Source: Berghia stephanieae (taxonomy: Eukaryota > Mollusca > Gastropoda > Nudibranchia > Aeolidiidae). Taken from it: a stretch of 64,000 nucleotides of DNA. The notes beneath the pieces are model-generated. The model ran no database searches. It was not told the origin of the DNA and saw only the letters and a program-made list of their open reading frames with translations. Positions within the stretch are counted from its first letter, which is position 1. Each line of letters starts with the position of its first letter. The DNA lies in the NCBI GenBank assembly GCA_034508935.3, contig CM067443.1:51843038-51907037 (forward strand). The letters are read 5' to 3'. Shown piece by piece: positions 1-11,239 of this stretch. A program made the translations under genes and the position numbers.

Positions 1-381
1 ATGAGTGTGCTTACATTACTCAGAAAAGCATATTATGTTTAAATTATGCATTAGACCTTAAGTAAGTACAGTGATTGATTCATGAAACTTCAAAGGATCA
101 CCTGTTGTTTAATCTGTTTGAATTTAGTAAAACCTGCGGCAAATTTTGCAATTTTTCATGACACGTATTTGTAAATTTTTGGGTTTAAAATGGCAAAAAA
201 AAAAAAAAGAAAGCTGGACAGTACAATTAATTCCGTTAGATCTATCAATATACCAATTTCATCTCATCAGCTGCCCAGTGATGCCATAATCATGTTCATA
301 AGAATATTAAATGTATAACTTTCAACACCATCTCATAATTACATTATAATCACAATCACCATCAGCTACGAACTTCCCTAC

Positions 382-497
382 CTACAGTCACACTATCAAA
401 ACCGAGTACAGTCATATAAAGACAGGCTAAGGCCAAGCCTCCAAGAAAACAGTCGTAGTTCGCATAGGTCTTCCATCCTCTCCAAATTGTGGTGATG
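382..497 (-). CDS. SLC40A1: Ferroportin (SLC40A1-like), downstream exon with the GFD motif
   Basis: This exon encodes a transmembrane stretch of an iron exporter of the ferroportin family (major facilitator fold, plasma membrane, exports Fe2+). The translation contains [27 protein letters not shown] and SVTVG, which match human GWVSYYNQ...[14 protein letters not shown] around residues 305-330. The exon lies between a pyrimidine-rich acceptor ending ttttccag (AG at 499-498) and a donor GTAGGG (381-380). The residue matching human C326 is serine. Its entry phase does not fit the exit phase of the exon at 3980-4188, so at least one exon for the variable cytoplasmic loop should lie between them; I could not find it. 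Later exons would lie beyond position 1. Confidence 0.85.
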
Positions 498-663
498 CTG
501 GAAAACATTCGGCACCTGAAGAACAACAATAAGATTGATTTCATCTACTGATTCACTCTTGGGGTGAGGAAAACATTGACATTTTTCTGCCAAATGGGAA
601 TCAGCATACTACCTACTTACAAGTATCAGTAATGAAAAACCATTCAGACAATTTGAGGAGGAG

Positions 664-753
664 GAAGACGAAGAGGATGAGAAGAAGAAGAAGAAGAAGA
701 AGAAGAAGAAGAAGAAGAAGAAGAAGAAGAAGATAGTTTTAAGAGAATAAAAT

Positions 754-842
<89 letters not shown>

Positions 843-903
843 ATAATAATAATAATAATAATAATGATAATAATAATAATAATAATAATAATAATAGTAA
901 TAC

Positions 904-985
<82 letters not shown>

Positions 986-1106
986 AAGAATAAGAAGAAG
1001 AAGAATAGTAATAATAATAATAATGATAATAGAAGAAGAAGAAGAAGAAGAAGAAGAAGAAGAAGAAGAAGAAGAAGAAGAAGAAGAAGAAGAAGAAGAA
1101 GAATAA
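664..1106. repeat. Compound trinucleotide microsatellite
   Basis: Consecutive arrays of AAG, ACT, AAT, AAG, AAT and AAG triplets, about 440 bases, within a ferroportin intron. The long open frames across it (poly-Ser, Ile, Leu, Glu) are repeat artefacts. Confidence 0.95.
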
Positions 1107-2435
1107 AAAAGAAAGAAGTACAAACTCGTGACAATTGTATAGTATTTCCACAATTTGATATATATGTTTTTAGTCAAGGCAATCTATTTTAGATGCTTCA
1201 ATGACGTAGTCAGTAGTATTGCATCTTTTTAAAAAAACTAAATAATTCTAATGAACATTTAATCCATGACAGAACAATAAAATCATGAACTGAATATCTA
1301 AAAGATCACTTGATTAATATTCATTCCTTGATGTTACTTCTGCAAACTTCATTGCTCATAATGCCATGAGTAATCAAATATGATTTAGGGCTATCTTAGG
1401 GCGACTGCAAAACAACTTATAATTATCATGATATGGATATAGTTGCCAATCTATGAGTGTTTCATTCTCTAATTAACACACAAAATAATGTAATACTAGC
1501 ACATTTAACCGGCAATAAAAAAAAAAGTCAGGGTTTGATCCAAAGTCGAGGCAGGCAGATTTATTGGGAAAATTTTTTTCATGCCTGGTACTCTTTCATA
1601 CGTGCCTTTTCAGATTTGAATCTTACAGAAGCAACTGTCTGGAGTAGATAACCTACCTAGCAAAACAGCTGGAATTCTCTTTATCAGTTCCTTCTTTAGC
1701 CTTTCCACTCACACCTATCAATGAATCACAATGTTAGGACCGTGAGATTGATGGTATGAAAAAACTGTATATCATAGAATTCCACTATACAAAGAAAAAA
1801 AATAATGTCAAAGAAGCACATTTTCTCAGTAGAGTTCTAAATATTTCCATTGCTTTATATATATTGTAAAATTGATCGCCAACAGAGCCGGAGATCATTC
1901 AGTTTTTATTTTGTAGTTTTAAGTGGACAATTGCTTGTAACATAGTGGATAGAATGCTAAACTACTGAAAAATACTTCCTGAGAGATCTCAGACTCAGTT
2001 GCCCAATAGCTGCAGGGTGATTAAACCAGCAGGAAACAAACCAACGTCGACTGCATCAGGGGCATATACCAGTCCAGTCCATATTCCTGTGAGGCAAGTG
2101 GTCTACCAGCTGAGTAACCGAAAACTCCTCCAATGTTTGGATATAATGGAATAAATTTTGATATAAACCCCTCACTGTGTTTTCTAAACAGCCAGCATTC
2201 ACAAGAAGACACACATCTTAAGGATTGTATATTCAACTATGTAACGGTTAATATTTCTGTATATAAATTAATTAATCCCTTACTATTATGATGTCATAAT
2301 TCCTCATGTGATCACTAAAATTACATTGTATCTTATCTGTAATTTACTGATATGTGATGGATCCGTTAGTAAGTATTAAAATGCTTAAATTACTCATTCC
2401 CACACAAAAAAACGATAATCAAACATATCAAAATT
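1107..2435. other. Intronic stretch without a recognised feature
   Basis: AT-rich ferroportin intron. No coding similarity, no terminal repeats and no RNA gene seen on either strand. The missing loop exon may lie here or between 2816 and 3979. Confidence 0.5.
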
Positions 2436-2439
2436 ATGG

Positions 2440-2815
2440 AGATATGGAATACTAAACAAAACATTCTAATGGATCATGTACTTCTTGACAAATCAAAGAC
2501 TGGTAGTTGTCGTGGACGGTGCGTCATCAGAGTCATCAAAGTGGTGTCTGATGTTCCTCAGGGCACAGTTCTCGCCCCCCCCCCCCCCCCCCCCCCCCTC
2601 CTATTCTTAATCTACAATAATGATATGGTAGAAAGACTTACAAGAGGAAAATACTGAGATTGTTTGCAGATGACAGCCTTGTATATATCGGACAATAAGA
2701 ACTAAACCTGACACAGATATTCTTCAAGCCGATTTAGATAGCTTACAATGCTGGGAAGTAGCAAATAGCATGGAATTCCATCCTCAAAAGTGTCAGGTTC
2801 TTATTATGTTGAGTG
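2440..2815 (+). pseudogene. LINE reverse transcriptase fragment
   Basis: Broken piece of a non-LTR reverse transcriptase. VVSDVPQGTVLAP followed by LLFLIYNNDMVERL is the conserved block before the catalytic loop. A later frame reads LFADDSLVY, the FADD form of the YxDD catalytic loop, then DLDSLQCWEVANSMEFHPQKCQVL, the usual following segment. A C homopolymer at about 2576-2598 interrupts the PQG block, and the frame changes between 2657 and 2670. The type resembles jockey/CR1-group LINEs. It lies antisense inside a ferroportin intron. Confidence 0.8.
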
Positions 2816-3979
2816 TTAATATGCTGAGCAGTTTTCTAAGAGGTGATAGAAGAACAATTGGTATTATACTTTCTAGTGGTCCTTTTTTCTTGTTTGGTTT
2901 ATTCAACAAAACTAGTTTACCGGAGCCGAGATCAATGTATGTTTTATGTTCGAACATTCCATTAATAGTTTCAAATAAGGTAAATCAAAATTAAGAAACA
3001 GAAGCTAAACCAAATTTAATGACCTAATAGATGTTTTTATTGTTTTTAAGTGTTTTACGGCGCTTGGCAACACGTTTAGGTCATATCAGCGCCAGAAAAA
3101 AGGAAGAAAATGGGATAGTAGAAAGTTCTAGAATTACAATTGAAGTACACAAGAAAGGGAAGACAAAGGTGAATTAGTTCAAATATAGGGAAGAAATGAT
3201 GATCCCAAATGCACATTATCAGTGTACCTATGTCCTATCCTGTCATAAGCCCAAGTCCCCACTAAGAGGAACATACTCAAATGTTTACAAATCATATATA
3301 GGTAAAACAAAAATAACAGAGACATGATTTACAGGACAAAAAATATCAACTCTCAAAACTCAACAATACATTTGACTGTTTCGCTCCCAGCCAGGGCCAG
3401 GACAAAACCAAGTTATCTCATTCCAAGACAAAGACAGAAAGCATGTTGGAGGGGGATAGAAAACACAGAAAGTGCCTTAATGCCCACTATGGGTAGGTCA
3501 GGAACCCCACTCATTGACCTAATAGAAAAATAAATTAGCACATCTTGATGTATAGTTTATACTGGTGGGTCAATTGGAGAGCTTCAATAGGCATCAAGAC
3601 TATTCAGTCAAGCCTAGTATTTCTATTTTATGGCGGGAAATTATGTCTATATGTGAAAAATCATAATCGCCTCTTTTCCAGGGTAATTTTTGATACTCAT
3701 GTAGATCTTCTTGTAATTACACACCTACCTGACGACAGCCAGTTAGATGAGTAGTAATACCATCTGAATGTCCACGATTAACAATGCTCCTTTTTCCTTC
3801 ATTTTGACAAATTTTGACAAGAGAGTGGTACATAGCCTATGTATGCTAAAACTAATATCAAATTTAATAAGATGTGAGGCAAAACAACGAAATGAGACTT
3901 AATATTATTTCAATAAATGAAATTATATTATTGTTACAGGCTATCTCACAGTTTGTGTATGAAAAGAAGTCCAACTTAC
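2816..3979. other. Intronic stretch with a possible short SINE-type remnant
   Basis: Mostly featureless. Near 3050-3105 a segment with GCGCTTGGCAACACG and GGTCATATCAGCGCC resembles, in reverse orientation, a segment near 15890-15945 with GGTGCTAGCGCCC; both look like parts of one short interspersed repeat. No exon recognised. Confidence 0.3.
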
Positions 3980-4188
3980 TCTTGGACACATCCTTATAGG
4001 TGCGTAGTGCTGAGACAGTGTTGTAGACTTTCCATATAAGATAATATTCTAGGATGACAGTCACAACGTTCCATCCTGCAATAAAAATGGCACAAGCCTC
4101 AGGCCCTAAAAAGGTCATAATTTGACCAGTGGCTACTGGGCAAGGATTTGACAGGTCAAGTCGATGGTCTTCATTCGAGCTGTCATGG
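3980..4188 (-). CDS. SLC40A1: Ferroportin (SLC40A1-like), central exon, one base short
   Basis: The exon opens after a strong acceptor (cttttcacaacag) and reads ATMTARMKTIDLTCQILA, matching human ANMNATIRRIDQLTNILAP. It then continues as PVATGQIMTF, GPEACAIFIAGWNVVTVILEYYLIWKVYNTVSALRTYKDVSK, matching human [43 protein letters not shown]. The codon split with the exon at 5093-5332 (A + CC, Thr) is correct. The donor is GTAAGT at 3979. Near 4138-4140 the sequence has CCC where the alignment needs CCCC, so the frame slips once inside the exon. Either the copy is a pseudogene or, more likely given the homopolymer and the neighbouring microsatellite, this is an assembly error. The D181 equivalent is kept; R178 is lysine. 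Confidence 0.88.
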
Positions 4189-4218
4189 CTGTTGTGAAAA
4201 GAGGAATGGCAGATGATT

Positions 4219-4235
4219 GAAAGGAAGCCAGTAGT

Positions 4236-4321
<86 letters not shown>

Positions 4322-4349
4322 TAATAATAATAATAAAAATAACAACAAC

Positions 4350-4423
<74 letters not shown>

Positions 4424-4429
4424 TAATGG

Positions 4430-4478
<49 letters not shown>

Positions 4479-4512
4479 AATGATGATGATAATAAGAATA
4501 TTAATGATAATA
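4219..4512. repeat. (AAT)n and (GAT)n microsatellite
   Basis: About 290 bases of AAT triplets with AAC and AAA variants, passing into GAT triplets, about 30 bases upstream (minus-strand sense) of a ferroportin exon. Confidence 0.95.
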
Positions 4513-5092
4513 ATTTTTTTGTTCACTATTATGATTAATAAGGATCGTAAGTTATGGTGCAGGTTACTTTTACTTATTTGTAGGTCTGATAATTCAAATT
4601 TTTATGGCTTGTTATGATTGTCTACTCTCAAACTTACGTAAAATATTTTCCATTGCAACAATATTAAATCAAGCCCATAATCGCGTTCGAGTATCACACT
4701 TGCAAACATGTGCACACAAATCGCTTGTGTTCCATTTGCATCTACAATATTAGCATTATCTATTATTTGTATGATGAATTATTATGTCTAAATGGAGCAT
4801 CAAAAAAGAATAATCATTGCAATTTATCTCTTTTATCAAAAGTTTATTATTTCCTCTCTATTTCTAATCACAAATATCACTGTGGAATTCACATCGATTA
4901 AAGTAATAAATGTGCATCGATTTTTATTGTTAATATTATAATGAATACTTTCTCACAAATTTATGCAATCGTGTAAATACCACAATAATTTGAAGCCATT
5001 CAGTTAACTGAAAACATTACCTCATTTTGGGTCAATGAACTTGTCCTAAATCTAATGACTATTATGGTATTATACTTTTAAAAAACCCATAC
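4513..5092. other. Ferroportin intron
   Basis: AT-rich intron between the exons at 3980-4188 and 5093-5332. No other feature seen. Confidence 0.6.
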
Positions 5093-5332
5093 TAGCCAAT
5101 TTTTCAGGGTCAAAGATACACATCTGAACGACCCAGTCCCTTTCAACAGTGATGGTGTTGGCTGTATTGGCCAGTAAAGATGCTGCGACCAGACCAATGA
5201 TGATAGCATATGTGGTGTATTTTGCCCAATCGCCAAGAGAAAGAACCCAGTCCCTCCATAGTAGGAAACAGTAGATGATGGCTGAGCTTAGGATGACGAA
5301 TACTGTTTGGAAGATCAGCGTCAATCGTGCAG
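5093..5332 (-). CDS. SLC40A1: Ferroportin (SLC40A1-like), exon with TM helices 2-4
   Basis: Encodes AARLTLIFQTVFVILSSAIIYCFL, then TTYAIIIGLVAASLLANTANTIT, then VERDWVVQM and DPEKLA. These align with human [47 protein letters not shown] and DRSKLANM (about residues 88-170). The exon begins after acceptor ttcttctccgtag (AG 5334-5333) with CT completing a GCT codon, and ends with A before donor GTATGG (5092). Both joins are in phase with the neighbouring exons. Three hydrophobic segments are visible, as expected for this part of the transporter. Confidence 0.93.
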
Positions 5333-6159
5333 CTACGGAGAAGAATTGGAGAAAAAAGTTACTTTAAAATTGGTAACCCCACTCTTCGGTCTGGTAACAT
5401 GTCACTTCATACATGACGCAGAAACCACGACTACATATTTTAAAATCAGCATTATGATTCGTATAGTGGCAGGTTTTTGACTCTGCTTAATCTTAAATCA
5501 TTCCCAATAATTCAGCCTGACTGCGAATTTTACCTTTTGGGGTGGTGATTAATATTCCCAGGATCATGCATCAGTTTTGGGGTATATGTTTCCATGATTA
5601 TGTTAATAAAAAGACTAGATAGTTCAACAAAATAAAATAATAGATAGACGTCTATATTCAAAAAGCACTCTATCCACCAAAAGTCTCACTAAAGTTCATA
5701 AAGTTACCAACAAAAGGGAGACGTGACAGAGGCAAAAAGTGTCCTGTTGCTATTGGCACTGGCTTTAAAAAACTATAAGATAAGTGCAGATTGTTGATGG
5801 TACACAATTTTGTGGAGTAAAAACTAAAAAAATCTGAATCTAATCGAGTCGTGAGTTTCAAGTAACTGGAGACTTGAATACGAAGGATTTGCATCAAAGA
5901 ACAACCCAAAAAAAATGATTAGAAAGTATAGTGGAGACAAAAGTTATTCTGCTGCCATTGTAACTGACTGAAATAATGTGATTCATCAGAACACATTTTC
6001 TCCTTTGTTTGTTTGTTTGTTTTGTTTTTTTTGGTTCAATTTATTTGAGTTTCATTGAAACTTTCATGGGCCTAAATATAGAATTGACAGTCGACCATCA
6101 TATATATCATTGTAGTCTAGCAGTCGAATGCCAAAAGCAACAACCTCAAAACATACCCC
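5333..6159. other. Ferroportin intron
   Basis: No repeat family or exon recognised. A short minus-strand frame near 5670-5760 reading PVPIATGH faintly resembles the PVATGQ block of ferroportin but has no further similarity. Confidence 0.5.
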
Positions 6160-6500
6160 CATCCCCCCCCCCCCCCCCCCCTCCCAAAAAAAAAAAAGAC
6201 ACCAAAAAAACAAAAACAAAAAAAATAACTCGCCCCTCCCTCCCCCAAAAAAACAACAAAGAGTAATCAACAACCCCAAAACATACCCCCCCCCCCCCCC
6301 CCCCAAAAAAAAAAAACACAAAAAAAAAAAAAACAAACAAACAAAAAAAACAAAAACAAAAACAAAAAAAACAAAAAAAAACAAACAAACAAACAAACAA
6401 AAAAAAAAAAAAAAAAACAACAAAAAAAAACATAAAAAAACTATAAAGAGAAACCAATACAAAACAACTCACCCCTCCCAAAAAAAACCAACAACAAACT
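6160..6500. repeat. Low-complexity C- and A-run block
   Basis: Alternating runs of C (up to about 20) and A broken by single C, AAAC and ACAA units. Strong strand asymmetry: almost no G or T for 300 bases. The long frames across it are artefacts. Confidence 0.9.
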
Positions 6501-6560
6501 AATAAACAAAACAACAAAGACGAACAGACAACAGTTTGAATGACGATTGCGATGGCTCAC

Positions 6561-6720
6561 CTCTGAGCCTTTGTACACTGTCAATCCAGTCCCCAATAAC
6601 GGGCCCAAACAATAGAATGGTTGCACACATTGACAGGCCATACACAGCTGTTAGTTGCAGGGAATCAGGACTGATGTAGATCATGTAAAGACCCACTGCG
6701 AATGTCCACATTCTCTCTCC
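6561..6720 (-). CDS. SLC40A1: Ferroportin (SLC40A1-like), exon with TM helix 1 end and helix 2
   Basis: Encodes GERMWTFAVGLYMI, PDSLQLTAVYGLSMCATILL and FGPVIGDWIDSVQRLR, matching human [53 protein letters not shown] (residues 38-90). The acceptor is tatccatccag (AG 6722-6721). The donor is GTGAGC at 6560, leaving one G that completes GCT (Ala) in the next exon. The residues matching human D39 and H43, described ligands of the first metal site, are E and T. The 5' exons with the N-terminus were not found between 6721 and 12.4 kb. Confidence 0.93.
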
Positions 6721-7158
6721 CTGGATGGATAAGATACCGTATGTGAGTTATTGGTTTTTGATTTTCTAAATACAGGATGTTAATAATGATAACGATGTAA
6801 TCAAGACTATTCCAGGTTTTTCGTACAGATAATTAATGTACCTTTCTTACTTTCGTCTGAAATGTTTGTATATATATTTTAAACTTCGCCTTTAGTATAC
6901 TACGTACTTAATGGAGATGTGAATAAAATTGATGGATTTACGTTAATTTGTAATTCATCTTGTTTGTATATATGTCTACAAAATTGATGGATTTACGTTG
7001 TTTAATTTGTAAATTAACTTGTAGCGCTGTAATGCTCTCCCTTAACTCTTTGTATTTGATACTAAATAGATTAAGGAAAACTAAACGCTCGTTACATGAC
7101 ACATTCTTGAGTTCGGGAGGCAGTACTGTCGCTCGTTTTTTGAATATTCCATGACTTA
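6721..7158. other. No recognised feature
   Basis: AT-rich. Presumably ferroportin intron. Only a short local duplication of TTGATGGATTTACGTT near 6929 and 6982 is visible. Confidence 0.5.
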
Positions 7159-8300
7159 TTGAGTATCTTATTTATATTGGGCTTCAAACATAAGTGGTTG
7201 AAAGACAGAACTGAAAAACACAAAGGAGGGTTCACTATAATAGGCATTGACATGAGCTCTGCCATTGATACAATCTGCAGAACAAAGCTTTTGAAGGTAC
7301 TAAACTCATTTTTCGAAAAAGATCATACCCGACAAATACGATCACTGATGGCAAACACAACACTTACGTTTACATCTGGTGTGGAAACAGTTTCACTATT
7401 AACATCGCTGGGGACTCCCCGAGGAGACAGTCTGAGCCCGATTGTTTTACCGTATATTTGGAAGAAGCACTATAAGAACTAAGACAAAAAATTCTGATTC
7501 CTCAAATCCTTAGCAGCGAACTGATCTTCGTAGATGATGTTGATATGATATGTGATACAGCACACCAGGCGAAGCAGCACATACCAACAATATCAAATAC
7601 TCTGCGACATTGGAATCTAACGGTCAACGAACCCAAATCAGAAATCACAGTGATTAACAAGAAACAAACGGAATGGAAAAATGTAAGAAAACTCGGAAAC
7701 TTGATTAATGAGAATGAAGACATCAAACGAAGAAAAATGCTAGCTCAAACTGCATTCAGAGAAATGAAAATAAAAGAATACGCCTTAATGAAGAGCTAGT
7801 GCTACCAATCCTTATGTACAACTGTGGCAGGTGGGGTCTTACAAATAAGAATTTGGACTCCCTTCATCGCAAACAATTGAGACGAGTTACCAGGGTACAA
7901 TGGCCAGACAAAACCAGTAATGAGGATGCATATGACAGATGCAGAGTACAATGTCAGTACGCGAATAAAGCAGCAAAGATGAAAACTTTTCGACTACATG
8001 CTCCGACGAGATGAAAATATTCCAGCACAAACCTCGATGGATGCTTACTTCAAACGAATAGCCAAATACAGAGGTGGTACACCAACTTCTCTTCCTATAA
8101 CATTTAATCAAGATCTCAAAAAATATGAAATATATTTAGAAACAAAAACCGAAGAACTGACTTCAACAAGACAAGGAAACATCTAATTGCCTCAGCACCT
8201 GAACACACATGATGACCTTCAAAAGCTAAGAACACTTGCCTGGTCAGAGATTTATGGAAACAAATTGCTAAGTGGATACTAGAAATAGACTGACACACTC
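7159..8300 (+). pseudogene. LINE reverse transcriptase, 3' part
   Basis: Decayed non-LTR retrotransposon, same strand throughout. GIDMSSAIDTICRTKLL corresponds to the DxSxAFD catalytic block; LGTPRGDSLSPIVL to the PQGxxLSP block; IFVDDVDMI to the YxDD loop (here VDD); then LTVNEPKSEITVI, then the C-terminal VLPILMYNCGRWGL and LHRKQLRRVTRVQWPDKTSNEDAY. The frame shifts at about 7485-7500, 7798 and 7990 (resuming as MLRRDENIPAQTSMDAYF) and decays after 8190. GTPxGDSLSP-type LINEs are common in marine invertebrates; I cannot name the clade. It lies antisense to ferroportin and may sit in its 5' intron. Confidence 0.85.
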
Positions 8301-8755
8301 GAAGTAACACACACATTGTTCGGAGGCAAGTGTCCATAGAGACAGCACAGCCATATATTCATTCACATTAAAATATTAATACAAATCTTATTGTAATCAA
8401 ACAGAAAATATCCTTTTAAATTCCTGTAGGGTTATGTAAATTCATTTTGATATCCTTTTGTTTCCGTGAATGTGGTATTAGATTGATCCCTTCGAAATTA
8501 TCTGTTCATTCGAATTTTTCATCAAATTCTAATAAACCGTTTTTCGTTCACTACTGACTGCATCTGTCAAATTAAATTTCCACGCTCATTACACATACCA
8601 TATTTGAATACAGAGACCTTCCTGCATACTTATGCTACCGCCTAAAACAGTATTATGTCGGGCTGACATAGATCGTGAAAATTGAACTATAGTGAAGTAT
8701 AATGATACTAAACTGCTAAAAGCTGCAGAATTATATCAGATCATATGTTTTATTG

Positions 8756-8994
8756 GGGGTCCCGTTACTTCAGTTGGTAGAGCACTCGTTTCATAATCAA
8801 TGGGACCGAGATTGATTCCGGGTGCAGAGATTGTTTTCTGACCCCCTGCCCACCCAACAGTGATTGCGTAGCTGGGTCTGGAGATCTGGCTAAAGTACTT
8901 TGCGATAGATTAACAACCTATCAAGAGGCTAACAACAATTGTTGTTGTCCGTTTCACGCTATAGAAACTGGGATAAACTCCGACTCCATGGGCG
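8756..8994 (+). mobile_element. tRNA-derived SINE (family S1)
   Basis: Begins GGGGTCCCGTTAC and has an A-box-like segment TTGGTAGAGCAC and a B-box-like GATTGATTCCG. The unrelated body includes AGCTGGGTCTGGAGATCTGG and GATAAACTCCGACTCC. A second full copy is at 17963-18196 and head parts occur inside both hAT-type elements, so the family is supported by four copies in the window. The tRNA-like head does not form a proper acceptor stem, so this is not a tRNA gene. Confidence 0.75.
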
Positions 8995-9235
8995 TAATGG
9001 CTCTGAAGGACTACTACTTTTAGGTTTTATTGAAGAGTGCGAAAACCCAATACTTTATGGCCCTGAACATCTTTACTTTGAATTTACATTTTTTATGGAA
9101 TTAGATTCACCCCGACATTACTGATTTGAGCCAGTAGGTTACAAATAAGGACCATAGGAAATATAAGGCATGGAGAAGTGTACCTGATGAAAACAGAGAA
9201 TAAAATAACGCGGTGTCAAATCGAAACATCCAGCT

Positions 9236-9440
<205 letters not shown>

Positions 9441-9639
9441 ATCATTATTGATACAAGTGCCCGCTCCAAACTTTTTCTGAAATAAAGACCATCTGATTTC
9501 TGTCTTATCACCAATCAAGTCCTCAGTCTTGAAGGACTCGTAAATAGTCCAGCCTAACTTGCTATTATTTTTACTAAGACCTTGAACAAATTGAAACATT
9601 TCATGTTTTTATTTTTGTTAGATATCTATATGTATAGAA

Positions 9640-10330
9640 TAACATACTAAACCTCTAAAACTGTAACTGTGTCGGAAGTATGTGAAAAAAATGATCATTT
9701 ATACAGCTCATCTGTGTTAATAAATTATTAATGATAAAGAGGACAATACTCAATATGCCTATCTCATTATATCTATTACTTATAATTTAAGCAAATCGCA
9801 ATTTGCAACATCTACGCTTAAGAATTATCATAATAATTCATGAACAGCATACTAAAAGTTTTAAACTGTAGTTGTGAAGCTTGTGAATAATGGCCGTTAA
9901 TACCTAGCTAATATTAATATAGGTCAATACGTTACTGATGTGAAAGCGGAAAATACTTAAAATATCTTATTTCGTTATTTCGTTATTAATCAGACCTAAA
10001 AAAATGCTACATGTAATATTTTTGCATATATGTTATCTATACGACTTCATAACAAAATATACAAAAAGTTTAGAAATATAGCTGTGTCAACTGCTTTTTA
10101 GGCCAATGAATTATTAATGATAAGAGAAAAATATTCAATACGATACCCGATCTCGTCCTATCTATTATCTCTATTATCTAATATTGCAACAAGCAATATT
10201 TTAAAAATAATATGAACTTTTTAAAAACGTACAAAAAGTTTAAAGGCCAGCTTTGTCGGAAGTTTATAAGAATCATGATTAATTTAGCCTATTTCAATCA
10301 ATATATTACAAGTAATATATAAAGAGAAAA
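9640..10330. repeat. Diverged tandem repeat, period about 206 bp
   Basis: Four degenerate units in direct orientation. Recognisable starts, each an AAACTGTA..TGTGTCGGAAG-type block, lie near 9657, 9863, 10072 and 10242 (spacing about 206, 209 and 170). Each unit then has TTAATGATAA, AAAATACTCAATA and TCTCxTATCTATTA blocks. No coding content. Confidence 0.65.
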
Positions 10331-10348
10331 AAAAACAAAACAAACTTC

Positions 10349-10352
<4 letters not shown>

Positions 10353-10440
<88 letters not shown>
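10353..10440. repeat. (TA)n microsatellite
   Basis: About 88 bases of alternating TA with one TTTTA break. Confidence 0.95.
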
Positions 10441-10443
<3 letters not shown>

Positions 10444-10474
10444 ATTATAAATATAATTACTTTCAGTTATCTCT

Positions 10475-10985
10475 CTACTCCAGAAAGAAACATATTTAAA
10501 CATTTGGCCAGGAAACTTAGCCTTCAAAAATCGATCAGTTTAAACGACACTCCTCGTGGCAAAACTCACAAACCTCCACAGGAGTGTGGATAGTGTGTGC
10601 TTGACCAAGAAACTCACAACATTGCCATCCGGAAATATAACGGACCAACACACAAAACTGTGTAACCTTGAACGTTTATAGTCTGGCTAATACAGTTTAG
10701 TGGGAATTACTCATTGACGTGGATGGCATAAGGCAATAAAAAAACCCTGAGTACGTCAACTTCATTCAATCTATACAACCAACCTCATTCAATCTATACA
10801 GCGCTTACTGATTATATTATGCGAATAGGTAAAATATTCACAACATCCACCAGCCGGATATACCGTACCAAAACACAAAAATATGAGTAACCTTAAACAA
10901 ACTGATCACCAAAATGGCTTTCTAAAAACTATAACAAAGAGCAAAATGACGTCAATTTCGTTCTAATACGTACCCATTTAGTCAG
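10475..10985 (+). repeat. Hairpin-element arm and two units of a ~185-bp repeat
   Basis: The part 10475-10545 matches one arm of the hairpin element at 18598-18833 (CATTTGGCCAGGAAAC). From about 10590 follow two units of a repeat with ATCCGGAAATATAACGGACC, CCTTGAACGTTTATAGTCTG and TGACGTCAATTTCGTTC blocks. The same unit occurs at 24480-24860, 25380-25600, 46790-46990, 47205-47390 and 47690-48040. The unit at 10593-10760 is most like the one at 47205-47380. Confidence 0.65.
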
Positions 10986-11136
10986 GAAGTGGCTAAAATA
11001 GATATAAAAGTTTGTTGGTGCTTTTGTCGTGACTTCATTGTCTGTAAAATAAAAAGATAAAAATGATAAATAGATGCTTCAATTTTCATTGAGGATAAAG
11101 CATAGCTCTGCTTCACGTGTTTGTGACATGCATTGG

Positions 11137-11168
11137 TTATGACGATGATGATGAATGATGATGATGAC

Positions 11169-11230
<62 letters not shown>

Positions 11231-11231
11231 G
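11137..11231. repeat. (GAT)n microsatellite
   Basis: GAT triplets with two GAAT/GACT variants near the start. Confidence 0.95.
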
Positions 11232-11239
11232 TAATAATA

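Noticed and set aside
644-1177. Long open frames of poly-Ser, Leu, Ile or Glu
   Set aside because: Created by triplet microsatellites. The same applies to frames at 3864-4617 (outside the ferroportin exon), 24218-24409, 26426-26776, 39939-40297 and 41701-42208.
5670-5909. Minus-strand frame with PVPIATGHFLPL, resembling the PVATGQIMTF block of ferroportin
   Set aside because: Similarity stops after about eight residues, the splice context is poor, and the true block is already in the exon at 3980-4188.
6064-6517. Frames on both strands of 120-130 codons
   Set aside because: Low-complexity C and A runs with no stop codons; amino-acid content is Phe/Val/Cys or Lys/Pro/Thr only.
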